From the NCBI GenBank assembly GCA_021779335.1, contig JAJYAW010000116.1, forward strand, positions 1-7,980: 7,980 nt of DNA, given 5' to 3'. The DNA comes from Myxococcales bacterium. Its GTDB lineage: Bacteria > Myxococcota > Myxococcia > Myxococcales > Anaeromyxobacteraceae. Shown piece by piece: positions 1-4,953 of this stretch; position 1 is the first letter of the stretch; each line of letters opens with the position of its first letter. The translations under genes and the position numbers were made by a program. The notes beneath the pieces were generated by a model, which saw nothing but the letters and a program-made list of their open reading frames with translations, had not been told where the DNA came from and ran no database searches.

Positions 1-93
1 GTGTTCTACAACCAGCAGCGGCGTCACTCGGCCATCGGTTACGTCAGCCCGGCCGAGTTCGAGAGGGCAGCAAGGTTGCGGTCAGCGGCATAG
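1..93 (+). CDS. IS3-family transposase (OrfB), C-terminal end only
   Basis: The frame is open from base 1 to TAG at 91-93 and encodes 30 residues beginning FYNQQRRHSAIGYVSP, the typical end of the DDE integrase core (rve domain) of IS3-family OrfB transposases. In these proteins the Tyr-Asn-x-x-Arg-x-H-x-x-(I/L)-G-Y-x-(S/T)-P segment follows the catalytic Glu by a short distance and closes the domain. The catalytic residues themselves lie off the left edge. The gene is followed within a few bases by a terminal-repeat-like sequence, as expected for the right end of an IS. The OrfB reading frame is intact up to its stop. Whether the whole IS is functional cannot be seen. Confidence 0.9.
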   Translation: MFYNQQRRHSAIGYVSPAEFERAARLRSAA

Positions 94-99
94 CCAACC

Positions 100-118
100 T
101 GTCCACCGAACCGGATCA
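100..118 (+). repeat. Right terminal inverted repeat of the IS3-family element
   Basis: The sequence TGTCCACCGAACCGGATCA lies seven bases after the transposase stop. Its reverse complement starts TGATCC and ends GGACA, matching the TGATCC...GGACA layout of IS3-subgroup ends. The boundary may instead be a few bases later, at CCCA (121-124). The partner repeat and any target duplication are outside the window. Confidence 0.65.
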
Positions 119-283
119 AGCCCAGTAGTAGTCGGCGGCGATTCGCGCGTTGGCAGCCATCTTTGCCCCTCGGTGGCGTGGATCTGTGCCGCCACGCCAC
201 TGCAGCTCGTTCCGGGTACCTGGTTCTGCCTGTAGCTGGCGGCCTTCGTCTCGCCCTCGCTCCCAGGCATCCCACTCACCCAC
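116..283 (-). pseudogene. 5' fragment of a small gene truncated by the IS3 insertion
   Basis: On the reverse strand a frame runs from a GTG at 283-281 through an ATG at 160-158. It is cut by a TGA at 118-116 that is formed by the terminal TGATCC of the IS. From the ATG it reads MAANARIAADYYWA. That ATG has a good ribosome-binding site, GAGGGG five bases upstream, so it is the better start. The codons between 283 and 160 also give a plausible charged peptide (WDAWERGRDEGRQLQ...), so the gene could begin earlier. The fragment lies downstream of the HUH protein gene on the same strand, so it may be the next gene of that operon. I do not recognise the product; too little is left. Confidence 0.5.
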
Positions 284-285
284 TA

Positions 286-308
286 CTGATAGTCACTACT
301 GGTATCAG
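286..308. repeat. Small inverted repeat with overlapping direct repeat
   Basis: CTGATA (286-291) and TATCAG (303-308) are perfect inverted arms around an 11-base spacer. CACTACT also occurs twice (281-287 and 294-300), once overlapping each part. The site lies between the HUH endonuclease gene and the interrupted gene. It could be a nick-site stem-loop, a weak terminator or a regulator site, or chance; the arms are short. Confidence 0.35.
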
Positions 309-393
309 GGTAGAGATCGATACAAGGTCGCCATGAGGGCGCCTGGAACCAGTTCGCGCGCACCTGCCCGGTCGAACTCAAGGCAAGTGCTTC

Positions 394-864
394 TCACCAC
401 CAGCTGACCCGACCCACCTTGCACTTGCCGCCCCGGCGGCAACGGAAGCTCGGACAACCCACGTTGATATCCGGGTCCGGAGCTTTCGCCACGTAGTGCT
501 CCCACCCCCTGCCAGAGTCGAAGCGCTCGACCTTGGGCCTGCCGACACGCCGGTCCGCCCTTGTAATGCGCTGCTCGATGTCCGCAACGGAGAGGTTGAC
601 GTCGAGGGGTAGGGCCACGACGGCGTGGAGGTGGTGGCCGTTGGAGTCCGGCTCGACCCCCCAGACCGTCCAGATGTGGACCCCGAGCTCCCGCGCGAGC
701 CTCCGAACGAAGGTCCGGTGAACGTTCGCCGGCACCTCCACTGACACGCTCACCGCGAAGGTGAACGTGATCGCGTGGGTCCACGCGGCCTGCCTGTCCG
801 CGAAGTCCGCCCAGGCAGTTCGTAGTGGGCAGCGGACGACTGGCCGGTCGAGTGGCACCTTCAT
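394..864 (-). CDS. Small HUH-superfamily endonuclease, likely rolling-circle-type replication initiator
   Basis: The 156-residue protein carries the three motifs of single-tyrosine HUH nucleases in order. An ITFTF strand (residues 32-36) corresponds to motif 1. GHHLH (76-80), whose H78-L79-H80 is the metal-binding HUH pair, is followed by a hydrophobic strand. YVAK (124-127) fits the Y-x-x-K nicking motif. E71 could be a further metal ligand. Such proteins nick one DNA strand and become joined to its 5' end, starting replication, transfer or transposition. The C-terminus has three Cys (137, 142, 148) that might bind metal. The ATG lies 11 bases after the stop of the DnaX-like gene, so it is probably co-transcribed with it. 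The protein is short for a plasmid Rep and has no helicase domain, which the upstream ATPase may supply. An IS200/IS605-type Y1 transposase is the main alternative; the YxxK motif and replication neighbours favour a Rep. Confidence 0.7.
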   Translation of the reverse strand: MKVPLDRPVVRCPLRTAWADFADRQAAWTHAITFTFAVSVSVEVPANVHRTFVRRLARELGVHIWTVWGVEPDSNGHHLHAVVALPLDVNLSVADIEQRITRADRRVGRPKVERFDSGRGWEHYVAKAPDPDINVGCPSFRCRRGGKCKVGRVSWW

Positions 865-868
865 CTGG

Positions 869-880
869 CGTAGGCCTACG
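869..880. repeat. Perfect 12-base palindrome CGTAGGCCTACG
   Basis: The palindrome spans the DnaX-like stop codon and the short gap before the HUH gene. It could be an operator or a translational-control hairpin, but an isolated 12-base palindrome may be chance. Confidence 0.3.
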
Positions 881-1586
881 TCCCGGAGACCGCCCCGACG
901 CGCGTCTCTGCCGCGTGAGCGTGGAGGAGGTTCAGGCAGGCCCGGAGCTGGGCGGCGTTGGCCTCGCAGATCTCCACCACGTCGCAGTCGGAGACCGAGT
1001 AGCCCATGCGGTCACGAGCGCGGAGCAGGAAGTTCACCGCCTCCTCCATCGTGGGATTGTTCAACTGGATGCTGGTGAGCCGCTGCACCAAGGGCGGCTC
1101 GACCTGATTGGCGAACGGGGTCAGGAGCAGGACGACGAGGTTCGCGGAGTCATCCTCGACCCAGGTGAGCAGCTGGTCGCTCAACTTGGTCTTGGCCCTG
1201 TGAAACTCGTCGAGGATGAGCACGTGCGGGACCGCCGATGCGTAGAGGGAGTCCATCAGGTCGGTCTTGAGCTGGGCGTCGGAGTAGTCGGCGCAGTTGC
1301 GAACCGAGATCCCCCTTCCCCAGCTGCTCGTGCCGCGCGGCGTGTAGTGGCAAGAGTCGCAGAGGCCGCAGGGGTCACCTGCCTCCGGCCTCTCGCAGAC
1401 AATCGCGCGAGCCACCAACCGCGCCAGCGAGGTCTTGCCGCTGCCATATGGTCCAGTGATCAGCAGGCCAGGCCGGATGCTGGCGGACAGCAGCCCCTGC
1501 ACCAGCCGCGTGGCCCGGGCGTTGCCTACGAATTCCGAGAAGCGAGTGGGCCTCATGACTTCGAAGATGGAGCTGGTGGACGTCAC
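876..1586 (-). CDS. DnaX-like (clamp-loader gamma/tau type) AAA+ ATPase of a mobile element
   Basis: The 236-residue AAA+ protein clearly follows the DNA polymerase III gamma/tau N-terminus: RPTRFSEFVG (12-21), Walker A GPYGSGKT (45-52), a zinc module C64-x8-C73-x2-C76-x2-C79 with the same spacing as DnaX, and Walker B LILDE (123-127). Instead of the SRC arginine-finger motif it has QRL (R169). A sensor-2-like LRACLNLL follows near residue 214. It stops there, lacking the oligomerising collar domain III and everything beyond, whereas cellular DnaX is much longer. The GTG start overlaps the helicase stop (GTGA) and is preceded by AAGGGGGA, so the two are translationally coupled. Likely role (inference): loading or remodelling replication proteins for the element, perhaps recruiting host polymerase. 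A stand-alone ATPase with a borrowed fold is the alternative. Confidence 0.8.
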   Translation of the reverse strand: MTSTSSIFEVMRPTRFSEFVGNARATRLVQGLLSASIRPGLLITGPYGSGKTSLARLVARAIVCERPEAGDPCGLCDSCHYTPRGTSSWGRGISVRNCADYSDAQLKTDLMDSLYASAVPHVLILDEFHRAKTKLSDQLLTWVEDDSANLVVLLLTPFANQVEPPLVQRLTSIQLNNPTMEEAVNFLLRARDRMGYSVSDCDVVEICEANAAQLRACLNLLHAHAAETRVGAVSGT

Positions 1587-2989
1587 ACTTCCCCCTTGGC
1601 CGACTGGCGAGCCGAGTCGAGATCGATCCGGTAGGCGACCCGCTGCACCCGCGGGCCGTGCTTGTCGAACGGGACGAACCGCCGGCCGACGTCGATGACC
1701 TGGCGGTCGGTGGCGAGCCGGTACCTCTTGAGGCGCTCACCGAGGTCCCGAGGGGAGAGCGGGCGGTCCAGTTCCCCCGACTGGTTCACGGAGGCCAGCA
1801 GGTCGCTCGCCAGGTGCCAGTCGCCGTGGCCGCCCCAGGAGTAGACCGGCGGGCTCTCGTCCTCGAGCGGGATGGCGAACCGGACGACGGCACGTGCCAA
1901 TGCACCGCGCTCCCCCTGCACCCGCTGGTCCGTGCGCCGCTTGCCTGCGAGGGCCTTGAGGTTGTCGGTGAGCGCGGCGCGCAGACCAGCCTGGGTCCCC
2001 GGCGACTGGTCCACGACCTGCGCTACCGCGAGCAGCGGCGCCGCGAGGTCGAGCTCACGGTGGGACAGACCGTCCACCCGGTCCACAGCGAGGTAGGCCT
2101 GCTCGACCTGGCGAGCATGGGTGAGCCCGAAGACGTGCAGGGCGTCGCGCAGCCGGGACATCTCGGTCGCCGCCGACATGGCGGTGTACCTCTCCACCTG
2201 CCCAGCGCTCGGGCCGAGCTCGATGATGATGGCCCGGGATGCCAGGGCGGCGTCCGGGAGCGGGTCGTTGGTCAGCAGCACCTTGGGACCGAAGCACCGC
2301 CGCTCGACCGGGACGTCGCCCTCGCAGACGGTCACCGTTCCCGACCGGCGGTAGCCCGCCCTCATGATGTTGATCCACGTCTTGTCGCCCGCACCCTGCT
2401 CATCGAGGATGAGGGTCCCGGTAGTCGAGTGGAGGAGGCGGTGGATGGCGGCGGTCGTGATGGAAACCGCCTGCCGCGCGCTGAAGCAGAGCCCTTCCAG
2501 CAGATCGCCGAGCAAGGTCTTGCCCGTGGCCGGCTCGCCGAGCACATGGAGGTAGGGCACCGTCTCCGCGACCGTGAAGACGTAGGTCAACATGACCCAG
2601 GCCGCGATGAGATCTACGACCGGGCCGGGCGCCGAGAAGTAGCGGCGGATGAAGGCCGCCACCTCCCGGCAGAGGTCGAGTGGATTGACGGTCTGACCGG
2701 CCAGGAACGCGGCGATGCTGGCCTGAGTCCAACGAGCCTGCCCCAACCCCATGAGGTTCTTCTGGACCTCGCCGAGGTGCACTTGGTGGTGCACGTGGAC
2801 CTGGTCGAGTGGTCCTGTGTTGCGCGCCGAGTCGATGAACCAGGTGGAGCCGTCTGGACCCTTCCTCGTGATGATGAGGCCGGTGGCCGTGTAGGTCTGC
2901 CCGAGTTGTAGGGGAACGGGCTCGACGGTCGGGATGTTCGGGGTTGTGTTCGTGGTCGTGTTCGAGGTTGCTGGTGCTTGCTCGTTCAT
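1583..2989 (-). CDS. AAA+ helicase-like ATPase (DUF3631/D5-like), element replication protein
   Basis: The start chosen at ATG 2989 gives 468 residues. The open frame runs further up to 3256, but that part crosses repeats and the att region and has no protein-like sequence; GTG codons near 3016 remain possible. A Thr/Asn-rich N-terminus (about 1-25) leads into an unassigned region. The ATPase core follows: Walker A GEPATGKT (151-158), Walker B TLILDE (192-197), then NIMRAGYRRSGTV, a sensor-1 segment KVLLTND (236-242) and DAALASR (247-253) supplying an arginine. The DE...(N)AG.RR...LP(D).(L)A.R order resembles the DUF3631-type helicases of phages and integrative elements. No primase motifs are visible. 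It is first in the operon, ahead of the DnaX-like and HUH genes, suggesting it supplies unwinding during replication. The helicase role is inferred from motif order only. Confidence 0.72.
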   Translation of the reverse strand: MNEQAPATSNTTTNTTPNIPTVEPVPLQLGQTYTATGLIITRKGPDGSTWFIDSARNTGPLDQVHVHHQVHLGEVQKNLMGLGQARWTQASIAAFLAGQTVNPLDLCREVAAFIRRYFSAPGPVVDLIAAWVMLTYVFTVAETVPYLHVLGEPATGKTLLGDLLEGLCFSARQAVSITTAAIHRLLHSTTGTLILDEQGAGDKTWINIMRAGYRRSGTVTVCEGDVPVERRCFGPKVLLTNDPLPDAALASRAIIIELGPSAGQVERYTAMSAATEMSRLRDALHVFGLTHARQVEQAYLAVDRVDGLSHRELDLAAPLLAVAQVVDQSPGTQAGLRAALTDNLKALAGKRRTDQRVQGERGALARAVVRFAIPLEDESPPVYSWGGHGDWHLASDLLASVNQSGELDRPLSPRDLGERLKRYRLATDRQVIDVGRRFVPFDKHGPRVQRVAYRIDLDSARQSAKGEV

Positions 2990-3007
2990 GGTGTTCGGCT
3001 CGAAGTT

Positions 3008-3105
3008 GTTCACGTGGTTCACAGGTTCACGGCCCTGGTCATCGCGGCCTGGTGCCTGAGGCTGGCCCGTGAAGCGGGGTGGGCCGCCTGGTTCACCTGG
3101 TTCAC
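3008..3105. repeat. Cluster of GGTTCAC direct repeats (candidate iterons or operator)
   Basis: GTTCAC cores occur at 3008-3013, 3017-3022, 3025-3030, 3091-3096 and 3100-3105, four of them preceded by G (GGTTCAC). Spacing within each group is 8 to 9 bases. They lie just upstream of the start of the helicase-like gene and between it and the element end. Short directly repeated sites next to a replication gene may be iterons of an origin or binding sites of a regulator of the operon. No recogniser protein for them is evident in the window. Confidence 0.5.
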
Positions 3106-3256
3106 AGAAACGAGTTGGCGCGAGTGCCCAGGTCCCGGCCCGGCTGGTAGCGCCGAGGTAGCAAACGGCGAGCGAATCCATGCAAACCGGTGGACTTCCG
3201 GTCGGCCGTCGAAGAGAGAATGTCCAAGGGCAACAGGCGGATGCGACAGGGTGCAT

Positions 3257-3272
3257 GGCGGTGCATACCGCC
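3257..3272. repeat. Hairpin GGCGGT-gcat-ACCGCC beside the att core
   Basis: There are perfect six-base arms around a GCAT loop, ending nine bases before the tRNA-derived core, with a GGTGCAT-type direct repeat overlapping it (3250-3256 and 3260-3266). It may be part of the integrase or excisionase binding region of the attachment site. Another small inverted repeat, ACCGG/CCGGT, lies at 3186-3202. Confidence 0.3.
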
Positions 3273-3281
3273 CGCGACCTC

Positions 3282-3326
3282 CTACGAATCCGAAGGCCAG
3301 AGGTTCAAATCCTCTAGGGCCCGCCA
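3282..3326 (+). other. Attachment site: 3' part of tRNA-Arg(ACG), from the anticodon loop to CCA
   Basis: The sequence folds as a tRNA from the anticodon loop onward: loop CTACGAA (3282-3288, anticodon ACG), stem strand TCCGA, five-base variable loop AGGCC, T-stem AGAGG/CCTCT around TTCAAAT, acceptor strand AGGGCCC, discriminator G and encoded CCA. The loop CTACGAA is the same as in the bacterial tRNA-Arg(ACG). The bases before 3282 cannot pair with the stem, and no D-arm or 5' acceptor strand (expected GGGCCCT) precedes it, so this is not a working tRNA. A junction starting exactly at an anticodon loop is the classical core of tyrosine-integrase attachment sites. The host terminator follows directly, so the intact tRNA should be at the other, left-hand end of the element. 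Confidence 0.82.
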
Positions 3327-3331
3327 ATCAA

Positions 3332-3363
3332 GAAGCCCCCATCGGGAAACCGGTGGGGGCTTC
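3332..3363 (+). terminator. Intrinsic terminator behind the tRNA-derived site
   Basis: A 14-pair stem (one G-T pair) of GAAGCCCCCATCGG with CCGGTGGGGGCTTC surrounds a GAAA loop. It starts five bases after the CCA end. It lacks a long T-run (TTCAACTTT follows). It is probably the original terminator of the host tRNA-Arg gene, separated from its promoter by the insertion. Confidence 0.75.
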
Positions 3364-3604
3364 AACTTTGCGGCGGGCGCCCCGGTGGCCGCCCGCGCGG
3401 CGCCAGCCGGTCGTCGGCCTCGGACCCTTCATCGAGCCGCCATTTGACGGGGCACCCTGCAGGACTGCGCCGAGTGCTTCACTGCCACGGGCCACGGATC
3501 TGCGGGCGCGGGTTCGGCTCCACGTCCGCCGGGCCCCCGCCGGGTCGTTCGTGCGCCCGAAGTGACACGAGCCGAGCGTGCTTGCGGGCGAGGCCGGGGC
3601 CGCC
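3364..3604. other. Intergenic stretch without a recognised feature
   Basis: There are 241 bases between the tRNA terminator and the stop of the PaiB-like gene. It is GC-rich chromosomal sequence. Reading both strands I see no convincing gene start with a ribosome-binding site, repeat or RNA. Confidence 0.5.
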
Positions 3605-3997
3605 TCACCCGTCCTCCGGCCGCCGGACCAGCCCGGCCAGGGCGGCGGCGCCCTCGCGCTCCAGGCCGTCGGCCACGCCGCGCCGGTCGGCCTCGCTCCG
3701 GTTCTGGCTCACCTTCCACTTCCCCTCCAGCCCGGTGATGGTGAGCTCGACGCCCACGATCCCCTCCAGCATGGCCTCGACGTGGTCCGGCGGCGTGGCC
3801 CGCCACTGCGGGTTGGCGCGGGCCAGGTGGCCGAGGAGCCGCCCGTGCGGCGCCGGCGCGGGATCGAGGAGCAAGGGGAGGTGGCTGGCGTCGAGGCCGC
3901 CGGCCCCGGCGGTGAACAGGGTGGCGAGCCCCGACCGCCGGATGGTGTCGTGGAGCCGCTCGAGGCGGGGCTCGGCGAAGTGGCTGCGCGAGTACAT
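3605..3997 (-). pseudogene. paiB: PaiB-family FMN-binding protein with an in-frame central deletion
   Basis: The 130-residue product has a good PaiB start (MYSRSHFAE, LATLFTA, DASHLPLLLD, GHLARANPQW, residues 1-65) and a good PaiB end (VEAMLEGIVGVELTI, then EGKWKVSQNRSEADR, 73-106). Family members are about 200 residues. The central segment that normally follows the NPQW motif, including the GPHAYISPSWY- and VPTWNY-like motifs used in FMN binding and dimer packing, is missing. The frame is kept, with the join near residues 66-70 (about 3787-3802). The family is described as transcriptional repressors or flavin-binding proteins of the split-barrel fold. Without the middle strands this copy is unlikely to bind FMN normally, so I treat it as a decayed gene that may still be translated. 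Its ATG lies 60 bases after the stop of the upstream small gene on the same strand. Confidence 0.75.
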
Positions 3998-4057
3998 GCG
4001 CCATCCTAGCCTCCGCGGCGCCCTCGAGCCCCCGGCCGCGGCCCCTCTCGGCCGGCG

Positions 4058-4249
4058 CTAGGCCGCCCTCGACGTCGCCGCGAGGGCCGCCGCCGTGAGC
4101 TCGTGCAGCCTCGCCTCGAGCAGGAGGCGGGCGGCCTGGTCGCGGTAGCCGGCGCGTCCCAGCCGCTCCGCCTGCCGCCGGTGCTCGGCCGCCTGCTCGC
4201 GAAGCCGCGACGGTTGCTGCCGTTCCAGGTCGCTGTCGGTGATCGCCAT
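4058..4249 (-). CDS. Small helical protein of unknown function (63 residues)
   Basis: ATG at 4249-4247 has a clear ribosome-binding site, AGGAG, six bases upstream, which selects it over longer in-frame starts. The product MAITDSDLERQQPSRL... is rich in Ala, Arg, Leu, Glu and Gln, with long predicted helices (about 5-33 and 36-60). The RLREQAAEHRRQAERL stretch has heptad-like Leu/Ala spacing, and the GYRDQAARLLLEARLHEL segment resembles half of a tetratricopeptide-type helix pair. There is no signal peptide or membrane segment. It reads toward the PaiB-like gene, 60 bases away, and diverges from the Nudix gene. I do not recognise the family. Confidence 0.65.
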   Translation of the reverse strand: MAITDSDLERQQPSRLREQAAEHRRQAERLGRAGYRDQAARLLLEARLHELTAAALAATSRAA

Positions 4250-4455
4250 GGCCGCTCCTGTCCTGGTCTTCGGGCCGCGGGCGCGCAGGCCTGAGTCACG
4301 CGCGGAGGTGGCACGGCGGTGACCGGGAGGGGCGACCCCGGGTGGATGGCCACCCGGCCTCCACCCCAAGTCGCCGTGCGGCCGGTTGCCTCATCGCCTT
4401 CGCCCCCGCGTGGTGGTGCGATGCGCGGGAGAGCGCCGTCCCCTGGCCCCATGGC
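4250..4455. promoter_or_regulatory. Divergent intergenic region, probably holding promoters both ways
   Basis: This 206-base gap separates the reverse-strand small gene from the forward Nudix gene, so promoters for both should lie here. The sequence is too GC-rich for me to point to convincing -35/-10 boxes. An open frame upstream of the Nudix ATG (from 4342) is probably untranslated. Confidence 0.35.
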
Positions 4456-4953
4456 ATGAGCAGGCCGCCCGCCTACCGGAAGCCGCACGTCGTGACCTCG
4501 GTCGTCGCGGTCATCCTGGACGACGCCGAGCGGGTGGTGCTCACCCGCCGCGCCGTCCCGCCGTTCCTGGGCCGGTGGGTCATGCCGGGCGGCAAGATCG
4601 CCCTCGGCGAGCCGATGCAGCTCGCGCTGCGCCGGGAGGTGCGCGAGGAGGTGGGGATCGACGTGGCGGTGGGCGGCCTCCTCGACACCTACGAGCACGT
4701 CACGCCGGGCGCCGACAACGACCACCACGTCATCCTCTACTTCCGGTGCCGGCCGAGCCGCGCCGAGCTCACGCCCAACCCGGCCGAGGTGGCCGAGGCG
4801 CGCTGGGTGCCGCGCGGGGAGCTGGCCGGCTACGACCTGCCGGAGGGGACCCGACACGTCCTCACCGGGCTCTTCCCGGAGGTGGGCGCCGAGGTGGGCG
4901 CCGCCGGCCCGCCGGCGCCGGGGCCGCCGCGGGGCGGGGGGCGGACCCCGTGA
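4456..4953 (+). CDS. Nudix hydrolase
   Basis: The 165-residue protein has a complete Nudix box, G-x5-E-x7-R-E-V-x-E-E-x-G-I, from GKIALGE to REVREEVGI (residues about 44-66). It binds Mg2+ and cleaves nucleoside diphosphates linked to another group. The GRWVMPGGK lead-in is typical of MutT/ADP-ribose-pyrophosphatase-like members. ATG 4456 is preferred because MSRPPAYRKPHVVTSVVAVI leads straight into the first Nudix strand; the in-frame ATG at 4342 would add 38 residues of unlikely sequence. The C-terminal 25 residues are a Gly/Pro/Ala-rich tail. The stop TGA overlaps the GTG of the next gene (GTGA), so the two are coupled. The substrate cannot be told from sequence. Confidence 0.93.
   Translation: MSRPPAYRKPHVVTSVVAVILDDAERVVLTRRAVPPFLGRWVMPGGKIALGEPMQLALRREVREEVGIDVAVGGLLDTYEHVTPGADNDHHVILYFRCRPSRAELTPNPAEVAEARWVPRGELAGYDLPEGTRHVLTGLFPEVGAEVGAAGPPAPGPPRGGGRTP

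Larger units (their letters stand above)
1..118 (+). mobile_element. Right end of an IS3-family insertion sequence (partial)
   Basis: This comprises the OrfB C-terminus plus the terminal repeat. The IS sits inside a larger mobile element: to its right the sequence continues into a reverse-strand gene start and the replication operon. It therefore looks like a secondary insertion into the element rather than part of its replication machinery. Confidence 0.7.

Noticed and set aside
82..279. Reverse frame of 65 residues beginning MSGMPGSEGE
   Set aside because: It runs through the IS terminal repeat without a break and lacks a ribosome-binding site; the neighbouring frame with GAGGGG before its ATG is more credible.
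825..2911. Long forward frames across the replication operon (825-1634 and 1658-2911)
   Set aside because: They are antisense to the ATPase genes, rich in Arg/Gly/Val/Glu with no recognisable motif, as expected from GC-rich complementary strands.
1..3281. CRISPR array or toxin-antitoxin pair in the element
   Set aside because: No regularly spaced identical repeats of suitable length and no small overlapping gene pair with toxin or antitoxin motifs were seen.
3282..3326. Group I intron in the anticodon loop of the tRNA-Arg gene
   Set aside because: The whole seven-base loop is kept on the right side, no 5' tRNA half is seen upstream, and protein genes run up to this point; an integrase site explains it better.
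3019..3327. Reverse-strand frame beginning MAGPRGFEPLAFGF
   Set aside because: The RGFEP-type start is the well-known artefact of translating the antisense of a tRNA 3' end; the rest crosses the att region and repeats.
4386..4949. Extending the nitrilase-like protein upstream to 4386
   Set aside because: That part is an Arg/Pro/Gly-rich shadow of the Nudix gene; the GTG at 4950 overlapping the Nudix stop explains the real start.
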